From Desulfobulbaceae bacterium (lineage in GTDB: Bacteria > Desulfobacterota > Desulfobulbia > Desulfobulbales > UBA5123): a DNA stretch of 5,032 nt. The stretch spans positions 1 through 5,032 of the forward strand of contig JAOUHH010000204.1 of NCBI GenBank assembly GCA_029865195.1, given 5' to 3'. Below, one piece after another: positions 1 to 4,574 of this stretch. The notes under the pieces were generated by a model that saw only the letters and a list, made by a program, of their open reading frames with translations, searched no databases and was not told the origin of the DNA. The position numbers and the translations under genes are program-made. Position 1 is the stretch's first letter, and each line of letters starts with the position of its first letter.

Positions 1-875
1 TTCTCCATTACCGGCCGCATGTTGCCATCGTTACCAGCATCGAGTTCGATCACGCCGACATCTATGCCGACCTTGAGGCGGTGAAGCGCTCCTTCCGGAG
101 GCTGGTGGCGATCATGCCGCCGGATGGGTGTCTGGTCGCCTGTGTAGACGACCCGGTGGTGCGGGAGGTGGTGGCGGAGGCGCCGTGCCGGGTACTCGGC
201 TATGGCGAGGGTGAAAACGCCTTCTGGCGGCTCGATGGCTTGCAGGTGACCCCGGACGGGACCGATTTCACGGTTTGGCGTGATGGGCAAATGTTCGGGT
301 CGTTTCACAGCCGGATGCCCGGCCGCCATAACGCCTTGAACAGCTTGGCGGTGATCGCCGTTCTTGATCGGCTCGGGGTCGACGTTGCCGCCATCGCCCG
401 CGGCCTTGGCAGTTTTACCGGGGTGCGGCGGCGGCAGGAGGTGCGCGGCACGGTGGGCGGGGTGACGGTGATCGATGATTTCGCCCATCATCCCACCGCC
501 GTCCGGGAGACGCTTGCCGCCCTGGCCAGCGCCTATGCGGGGCGGCGATTGGTCGCCGTTTTCGAGCCGCGCACCAATTCCAGCCGCCGGCGGGTTTTTC
601 AGGACGCCTATGTGACCGCCTTCGACCACGCCCGGGAGGTGTTGATCAAGGAGCAGGAGCCGTTGGCCAATGTCTCCCCCGACGAGCGTTTTTCGTGCCG
701 GCAACTGGCGGAGGATCTCGAGCGTCGCGGCGTCGCGGCCCGCTATTTTGCCGACACCGACGCGGTGATCGCCTATCTGGTCGCCCATGCCCGCCCTGGG
801 GATGTGCTGGCCGTCCTTTCCAACGGCGGCTTTGACAATATTCATGCCCGTCTCCTGGCTGCGCTGCCCTCCTAG
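1..875 (+). CDS. mpl: UDP-N-acetylmuramate:L-alanyl-gamma-D-glutamyl-meso-diaminopimelate ligase, C-terminal part (5' end outside window)
   Basis: This cytoplasmic ATP-dependent Mur-family ligase recycles peptidoglycan by joining the salvaged tripeptide L-Ala-D-Glu-meso-DAP to UDP-MurNAc. The reading frame is open from base 3 (bases 1-2 finish an earlier codon) to TAG at 873-875, giving 290 visible residues. The family is about 450-460 residues, so the N-terminal UDP-binding domain and the ATP P-loop lie upstream. Visible marks, numbered from base 3, are EFDHAD (14-19) of the central domain, GRHNALN (107-113) closing the central domain, and then the C-terminal domain with GVRRRQEV (140-147), DDFAHHPTAV (158-167), FEPRTNSSRR (187-196) and SNGGF (273-277). 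DDFAHHPT, FEPR-N-S-RR and SNGGF fit Mpl better than MurC, which usually has DDYAHHPTE. The GTG at 81 is an internal valine codon, because homology continues upstream of it. Two hairpins follow, so mpl probably ends its transcription unit here. Confidence 0.93.
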   Translation, partial: LHYRPHVAIVTSIEFDHADIYADLEAVKRSFRRLVAIMPPDGCLVACVDDPVVREVVAEAPCRVLGYGEGENAFWRLDGLQVTPDGTDFTVWRDGQMFGSFHSRMPGRHNALNSLAVIAVLDRLGVDVAAIARGLGSFTGVRRRQEVRGTVGGVTVIDDFAHHPTAVRETLAALASAYAGRRLVAVFEPRTNSSRRRVFQDAYVTAFDHAREVLIKEQEPLANVSPDERFSCRQLAEDLERRGVAARYFADTDAVIAYLVAHARPGDVLAVLSNGGFDNIHARLLAALPS

Positions 876-905
876 CCGGATTATTTCTTCTGGTATTCCG
901 GCTGG
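872..905 (+). repeat. Hairpin over the mpl stop codon
   Basis: Bases 872-880 pair with 897-905 in a 9-bp stem (one T-G wobble) around a 16-base AT-rich loop. The left arm contains the mpl stop codon TAG. No T-tract follows, so this is not a standard intrinsic terminator by itself. It could protect the mRNA 3' end or assist the terminator that starts 15 bases downstream. The pairing is directly visible; the function is inferred. Confidence 0.5.
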
Positions 906-919
906 TTGGGAACCATCGA

Positions 920-961
920 CCCTCTGTCTGCCCTCAACGGGAATGGGCAGAGGGTTTTTTT
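920..961 (+). terminator. Rho-independent terminator of mpl
   Basis: TCTGCCC (927-933) pairs with GGGCAGA (945-951) around an 11-base loop, and CCC (920-922) pairs with GGG (952-954), giving 10 bp in all. Seven T residues follow directly (955-961). The left arm carries TCTG twice in tandem (923-926 and 927-930), so either copy can pair and the other bulges out. There is no matching A-tract on the left, so the signal works only for + strand transcription coming from mpl. Confidence 0.88.
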
Positions 962-971
962 GACTCTTTTC

Positions 972-999
972 TTGACACCTCGCGCGGGTTGGGGATACG
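972..999 (+). promoter_or_regulatory. Sigma-70-type promoter of the pnt operon
   Basis: A perfect -35 box TTGACA lies at 972-977. With a 16-base spacer the best -10 candidate is GATACG (994-999), which keeps the central ATA of TATAAT but is otherwise weak. Transcription would start near 1005-1008, leaving a leader of about 85 bases before pntAA. The element lies immediately after the mpl terminator, where a new unit would be expected to start. The 11-mer TTTTCTTGACA (967-977) recurs upstream of nuoA. Confidence 0.6.
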
Positions 1000-1000
1000 T

Positions 1001-1014
1001 TGAACGCCTGTTCA
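1001..1014 (+). promoter_or_regulatory. Palindrome at the expected pnt transcription start (candidate operator)
   Basis: TGAAC (1001-1005) and GTTCA (1010-1014) form a perfect inverted repeat separated by GCCT. It begins one base after the -10 box and covers the likely start site, which is a typical position for a repressor operator. A similar palindrome, TGAAT-N4-ATTCA, precedes the nuoA promoter. The core GAAC-N4-GTTC also resembles the LexA box of Bacillus and actinobacteria, but nothing else here points to an SOS role. The binding protein is unknown. Confidence 0.35.
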
Positions 1015-1090
1015 TAAGTCAACCGATTCCGCTGTTCGGGGTTATCGTGGAGGTTCACACGTCAGTACTGAAGAGAGAGGGCGCCGTATT

Positions 1091-2233
1091 ATGAAGATAG
1101 CAGTGCTCAAGGAGACCTTGGCGGGTGAGGCGCGGGTCGCGCTTATCCCTGATTCCGTCAAGCGACTGGTGAAGAAGGGGATAGTGGTGGCGGTACAGGC
1201 GGGCGCCGGCGAGCGCTCCGGCTACGGAGACCCTGACTATGAAAAGGTCGGCGCCGAGATCGTGGCCACCCCGGAAGCCCTTTGCGGTAGTGCCGATGTG
1301 GTGATCAAGGTGCAGCCGCCCACCGCCGGGGAGATCGCGATGTGTCGCGAGGGAACGGCGTTGATCGGCATCCTCCAGCCCTACCTCCGTCACGACACGG
1401 TTCGGCAACTGGCCGACCGTCGCCTCTCCGCCTTCGCCCTCGATACCATTCCCCGCACCACCCTCGCCCAGAGCATGGACGTCCTGAGTTCCATGAGCAC
1501 CATCGCCGGTTACAAGGCGGTGGTGATGGCGGCCGATACCCTGAACAAATTCTTCCCGATGTTGATGACCGCGGCCGGCACGGTGCGGCCGGCCAAGGTG
1601 CTGGTGATCGGCGCCGGCGTTGCCGGTCTGATGGCGTGTGCCACCGCCAAGCGGCTCGGCGCGGTGGTGGAGGCCTTTGATGTGCGGCCGGTGGTCAAGG
1701 AGCAGGTGCAGAGCGTCGGCGCCAAGTTCGTCGAGGTGCCGGTGGAGGAGTCCGGCGAGGGCGAGGGCGGCTACGCCAAGGAGATGAGCGATGACTACAA
1801 GCGCAAGCAGGGTGAGCTGATCGCCAAGCATATCGCCAAGTCGGATGTGGTAATCCCCACCGCGCTGATCCCGGGCAAGAAGGCGCCGATCCTGATCAGC
1901 GAAGAGATGGTGCAATCCATGGCGCCGGGGTCGGTGATCGTCGATCTCGCCGCCGAGATGGGCGGCAACTGCGCGCTTACCGAGCCCGGCAAGACCGTGG
2001 TCAAACACGGGGTGATCATCGTTGGCCCGGACAACCTGCCCAGCACCGTCCCTTTCCATGCCAGTCAGATGTTTGCCAAGAATATCGAGAAGTTTCTTCT
2101 GCATCTCTCCGACGATAACGGCCTGAAGCTGGATATGGCGGATGAAATCACCCGGGGGTCGCTGATTACCCACGACGGCAAGGTGGTGCAGGAGATGACC
2201 CTGAAGTTAATGAACGCGGCGGGAGGCAACTGA
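1091..2233 (+). CDS. pntAA: NAD(P) transhydrogenase subunit alpha, part 1 (domain I, NAD(H)-binding)
   Basis: This is the soluble NAD(H)-binding domain I of proton-translocating transhydrogenase. It passes hydride from NADH to NADP+ bound on PntB domain III. At 380 residues it matches the stand-alone domain I of the three-subunit enzyme (about 384 in Rhodospirillum rubrum), whereas E. coli has one fused PntA. An alanine dehydrogenase/PNT N-terminal domain covers about 1-135 and the Rossmann domain about 140-370. GAGVAG (174-179) is the nucleotide-binding turn. The RQD loop is intact: Arg122, Gln127 and Asp130 match R. rubrum Arg127, Gln132 and Asp135, with Ser133 and Tyr141 also kept. The mobile-loop Tyr228 and Met232 match Tyr235 and Met239. 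The N-terminus MKIAVLKET is the family start, and GAGAGAGG (1073-1080) lies 10 bases before the ATG. It has no membrane segment. Its TGA shares one base with the pntAB ATG (TGATG), suggesting translational coupling. Confidence 0.97.
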   Translation: MKIAVLKETLAGEARVALIPDSVKRLVKKGIVVAVQAGAGERSGYGDPDYEKVGAEIVATPEALCGSADVVIKVQPPTAGEIAMCREGTALIGILQPYLRHDTVRQLADRRLSAFALDTIPRTTLAQSMDVLSSMSTIAGYKAVVMAADTLNKFFPMLMTAAGTVRPAKVLVIGAGVAGLMACATAKRLGAVVEAFDVRPVVKEQVQSVGAKFVEVPVEESGEGEGGYAKEMSDDYKRKQGELIAKHIAKSDVVIPTALIPGKKAPILISEEMVQSMAPGSVIVDLAAEMGGNCALTEPGKTVVKHGVIIVGPDNLPSTVPFHASQMFAKNIEKFLLHLSDDNGLKLDMADEITRGSLITHDGKVVQEMTLKLMNAAGGN

Positions 2234-2517
2234 TGGACGGTACAATCATAATCGGGCTGTATATCTTCGTGTTGGCGCTGTTTGCGGGCGCGGAACTGAT
2301 CGCCAAGGTGCCGCCGACCCTGCATACCCCGCTGATGTCGGGCTCCAACGCCATCTCCGGCATCGCCATTCTCGGCGCGCTGGTGGTCGCGGGCGAGACG
2401 ATCTGCATCGAGGGGAATTCGGTGATCGGCTTGCTGGCGGTGGTGTTCGCCACCATCAACGTGGTGGGCGGTTATATGGTGACCGACCGGATGTTGCAGA
2501 TGTTCAAGAAGAAGTAA
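2233..2517 (+). CDS. pntAB: NAD(P) transhydrogenase subunit alpha, part 2 (first three helices of membrane domain II)
   Basis: This 94-residue membrane protein forms the first part of the proton-translocating domain II, together with PntB. Three hydrophobic helices are visible at about 5-23, 38-54 and 62-84, and the protein ends in a basic FKKK tail on the cytoplasmic side. The family motif HTPLMSGSNAISG spans 31-43, and INVVGGYMVTDRMLQMF (75-91) matches the end of the membrane part of E. coli PntA. GGGAGG (2221-2226) sits 6 bases before the ATG, inside the end of pntAA. Residue 42 is serine, where the Thermus thermophilus subunit, as I recall it, has the channel residue His42. The only histidine is His31 of the conserved HTPL loop. 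Unlike the first junction, 79 bases separate this gene from pntB. Confidence 0.95.
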   Translation: MDGTIIIGLYIFVLALFAGAELIAKVPPTLHTPLMSGSNAISGIAILGALVVAGETICIEGNSVIGLLAVVFATINVVGGYMVTDRMLQMFKKK

Positions 2518-2596
2518 GGGTTGCGCCTGTCTGTGTTGCTGGCGGCTTTTTTCGCTGTGTCCGGTACGTGTGGGTCCGACTATTAATGGGGGCATC

Positions 2597-3979
2597 ATGT
2601 TCGAGTTGATAAATTTCGTCTATCTTCTTTCCGCCGTTCTTTTCATGCTGGGGCTCAAGTACCTGAGTTCGCCGGCGACCGCCCGCATGGGCAACAAGCT
2701 TTCCATGGTCGGCATGGGGCTGGCCATCGCCGCGACGCTGTTGAATCCGGATATCGTCAGTTTCAAGATGATCCTGATCGGCATCGCCATCGGTACGGTG
2801 ATCGGCGCGGTGGCGGCGATCCGGGTGGAGATGACCTCGATGCCGGAGATGGTCGCCCTCTTTAACGGTTGCGGCGGCGCGGCCTCGGCGCTGGTGGCGC
2901 TGGCCGAGTTCCAGGGGCCGGGGGTGGCCTTTTCCTCCTTTGGCCTGATCACCCTGATCCTGTCGGTGATTGTCGGCTCGCTCACCTTTACCGGCAGCAT
3001 CATCGCCTTTGGCAAGCTGCAGGGACTGGTGCCCTCGCGGCCGATCTGCTACCCCGGGCAGCAGGTGGTGAATGCGCTGATCCTGCTCGCGGTGGCCGTG
3101 CTGGGGGTGATTGTTTACCAGGATCCCGCCAATCTGTTCAGCTTCTACGGCATTGTCGGCATCTCCCTGCTGCTGGGGGTGCTGGCGGTGATTCCCATCG
3201 GCGGCGCCGACATGCCGGTGATCATCTCGCTGTTGAACTCCTATTCCGGCGTCGCGGTGGCGATGACCGGCTTTGCCCTGGCCAATAACGCCCTAATCGT
3301 GGTTGGCTCCCTGGTCGGCGCCTCCGGCCTCTTCCTGACCAAGATCATGTGTGATGCCATGAACCGCTCCCTGGCAAACGTCCTCTTCGGCGCCTTTGGT
3401 TCCGGAGACAGCCCGGCTGGCGGCGACGAGGCGACCGGTGGCCCCGGCGGGGCAGTGAAGGGGTATGAGGTCGAGGATGTGGCCACGGTGCTTGAGAACG
3501 CCGGGTCGTTGATCGTGGTGCCCGGTTATGGCATGGCGGCGGCCCAAGCGCAGCATGTGGTGCGCGATCTCTGCGACTATCTGCAGGAGCAGGGGGTGGA
3601 GGTGCGGTACGCCATCCATCCGGTGGCCGGCCGGATGCCGGGGCACATGAACGTGCTGCTGGCCGAGGCGGATGTCTCCTACGATCTGCTCTTTGCCATG
3701 GAGGACATCAACGAAGAGTTCGCTGAAACCGACGCGGTTCTGGTGATCGGCGCCAACGACGTGGTTAACCCGGCGGCCCGGAGCAACCCCAGCAGCCCCA
3801 TCTACGGGATGCCGATCCTGAACGTCGACGCGGCCCGGACGGTAATCGTCCTGAAGCGGAGCATGAACCCAGGCTTTGCCGGCATCGAAAACGAGTTGTT
3901 CCTGAAGGAGAACACCATGATGCTGTTCGGTGACGCCAAGAAGTCGGTGCAGAATCTTCTTCTTGCCCTCAAGGAGTAA
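2597..3979 (+). CDS. pntB: NAD(P) transhydrogenase subunit beta (membrane domain II and NADP(H)-binding domain III)
   Basis: This subunit carries most of the proton channel and the NADP(H)-binding domain of transhydrogenase in the cytoplasmic membrane. At 460 residues it is close to E. coli PntB (462). About nine hydrophobic helices fill 1-265, a Gly-rich linker spans about 266-288, and domain III spans about 290-460. In domain II, Ser134, Asp205, Asn214 and Arg257 align with E. coli Ser139, Asp213, Asn222 and Arg265. In domain III, VPGYGMAAAQAQ (308-319), HPVAGRMPGHMN (341-352), GANDVVNPAA (385-394, Asp388 matching Asp392) and KRSMNPGFAG (420-429, Lys420/Arg421 matching Lys424/Arg425) form the NADP site. 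E. coli channel His91 is Asn90 here, and no histidine occurs before His320. I chose ATG 2597 with GGGGG (2588-2592) upstream; an in-frame GTG at 2570 would add nine residues that do not resemble the family N-terminus. Confidence 0.96.
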   Translation: MFELINFVYLLSAVLFMLGLKYLSSPATARMGNKLSMVGMGLAIAATLLNPDIVSFKMILIGIAIGTVIGAVAAIRVEMTSMPEMVALFNGCGGAASALVALAEFQGPGVAFSSFGLITLILSVIVGSLTFTGSIIAFGKLQGLVPSRPICYPGQQVVNALILLAVAVLGVIVYQDPANLFSFYGIVGISLLLGVLAVIPIGGADMPVIISLLNSYSGVAVAMTGFALANNALIVVGSLVGASGLFLTKIMCDAMNRSLANVLFGAFGSGDSPAGGDEATGGPGGAVKGYEVEDVATVLENAGSLIVVPGYGMAAAQAQHVVRDLCDYLQEQGVEVRYAIHPVAGRMPGHMNVLLAEADVSYDLLFAMEDINEEFAETDAVLVIGANDVVNPAARSNPSSPIYGMPILNVDAARTVIVLKRSMNPGFAGIENELFLKENTMMLFGDAKKSVQNLLLALKE

Positions 3980-4079
3980 GGGCGGGCGCGCCGCGAGAGC
4001 GTTGGTTTTTTGGTTTACGGTGGATTGAGTTAGGCTAAATAACCCCATGATAACGGGAAGTTGTGTTTATGCAGTTTTG

Positions 4080-4093
4080 TGAATAGTCATTCA
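4080..4093 (+). promoter_or_regulatory. Palindrome upstream of the nuo promoter (candidate regulator site)
   Basis: TGAAT (4080-4084) and ATTCA (4089-4093) form a perfect inverted repeat around AGTC. It ends eight bases before the -35 box at 4102. Read from 4077 the left half is TTGTGAA, which equals one half of a Rex (NADH/NAD+ sensor) operator, and TGTGA is one half of a CRP site. The right half fits neither full consensus. The symmetry is visible; the identity of any regulator is not. Confidence 0.3.
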
Positions 4094-4101
4094 GTATTTT
4101 C

Positions 4102-4130
4102 TTGACAGTCTTGCCCGAAACCGCTAAGTA
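4102..4130 (+). promoter_or_regulatory. Probable sigma-70-type promoter of the nuo operon
   Basis: A perfect TTGACA -35 box lies at 4102-4107, inside TTTTCTTGACA (4097-4107), which is identical to the pnt promoter context. The -10 region is poor: TAAGTA (4125-4130) at 17 bases or CTAAGT (4124-4129) at 16. The surrounding spacer (3980-4181) is visibly AT-richer than the genes, as expected for a promoter region, and lies directly before nuoA. The weak -10 may mean that an activator is needed. Confidence 0.45.
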
Positions 4131-4166
4131 GGAATAGCATTAGGAAACATCCCGATGCTTTCATGT

Positions 4167-4173
4167 AAAGGAG
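4167..4173 (+). promoter_or_regulatory. Ribosome binding site that sets the nuoA start
   Basis: AAAGGAG lies eight bases before GTG 4182. It is the strongest Shine-Dalgarno sequence in the window and favours the GTG over the in-frame ATG at 4155, which has no such site and would place this motif inside the coding region. Confidence 0.75.
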
Positions 4174-4181
4174 CTGCTTTC

Positions 4182-4574
4182 GTGGAACCGCAAACCCTTT
4201 CGGATCTTCTCTATGTGGCCGCCTTCTTTCTCGGCGGCCTGGCCTTTGCCGTCGGCCCCTTCGTTATTTCCCACCTTCTCGCGCCCCGCACACTACAGCC
4301 GAAGACCAGACAGGTTTACGAGTGCGGCATGTCGCCCATCGGTGATGCCTGGGTCCGCTTCGGCATTTCTTACTACCTCTACGCTTTGATGTTTCTGGCA
4401 TTTGACGTGGATGTGCTGTTTCTCTTCCCGGTGGCGATGGCCTACAACCAGGCCTTTGCGATCAGGGATTTTGTCGAGCTCGTCATCTTTGTCGGCATTC
4501 TGTCGCTGGCCATTATCTATGCTTGGAAAAAGGGAGTCTTCACGTGGGAACGGAAAGTATACAATCCCCGATAG
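4182..4574 (+). CDS. nuoA: NADH-quinone oxidoreductase subunit A
   Basis: NuoA is a small membrane subunit of complex I (ND3 homologue) next to the quinone cavity; its long loop between helices 1 and 2 contacts the peripheral arm. The product is 130 residues with three hydrophobic helices at about 8-32, 61-85 and 96-115. The loop motif YECG (46-49) includes the conserved Glu47 and Cys48, followed by Arg59 in WVRFGISYYLYALMF. In FDVDVLFLFP (74-83), Asp75 matches E. coli Asp79, while Asp77 stands where E. coli has Glu81, a conservative change. GTG 4182 is preferred over ATG 4155 because of AAAGGAG upstream. The 3' end overlaps nuoB by 31 bases, and the order nuoA-nuoB is the usual start of a nuo operon. 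The clear ECG and FD motifs make other small membrane proteins unlikely. Confidence 0.95.
   Translation: MEPQTLSDLLYVAAFFLGGLAFAVGPFVISHLLAPRTLQPKTRQVYECGMSPIGDAWVRFGISYYLYALMFLAFDVDVLFLFPVAMAYNQAFAIRDFVELVIFVGILSLAIIYAWKKGVFTWERKVYNPR
4532..4536 (+). promoter_or_regulatory. Ribosome binding site of nuoB inside nuoA
   Basis: GGGAG is placed seven bases before GTG 4544, within the last codons of nuoA. It supports the upstream GTG as the nuoB start. The second in-frame GTG at 4574, which overlaps the nuoA stop as TAGTG, lacks a visible site. Confidence 0.55.

Noticed and set aside
1002..1013. LexA (SOS) box GAAC-N4-GTTC before pntAA
   Set aside because: The core matches the Bacillus/actinobacterial box, but the organism looks proteobacterium-like, transhydrogenase is not a known SOS gene, and the similar palindrome at nuo suggests another regulator.
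906..1094. Small + strand open frame of 62 codons between mpl and pntAA
   Set aside because: It runs through the terminator stem and T-tract, the promoter and the pntAA ribosome site, has no good start context and resembles nothing known.
1055..2173. Long open frame on the minus strand opposite pntAA (372 codons)
   Set aside because: It lies wholly against a clear pntAA coding frame in GC-rich DNA. Its translation is rich in His, Arg, Gly and Leu with no family resemblance, as expected for a shadow frame.
2523..2552. Possible terminator between pntAB and pntB
   Set aside because: CGCC (2524-2527) and GGCG (2541-2544) give only four pairs around a 13-base loop, and termination inside this three-subunit operon is unlikely.
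3980..4011. Possible terminator after pntB (GC-rich stretch with GGCGCGCC, then T6 at 4006-4011)
   Set aside because: Only stems of three or four pairs form (for example GCGG 3982-3985 with CCGC 3991-3994), and they do not abut the T run.
3293..4048. Minus-strand open frame opposite the end of pntB (251 codons)
   Set aside because: The composition is typical of an antisense shadow (His, Gly, Arg rich), and the pntB domain III motifs are clearly on the + strand.
4102..4116. Sigma-54 promoter reading of TTGACAGTCTTGCCC
   Set aside because: The second base of the -24 GG pair is A, and the distance to the GC of TTGC is too short for the -24/-12 consensus.
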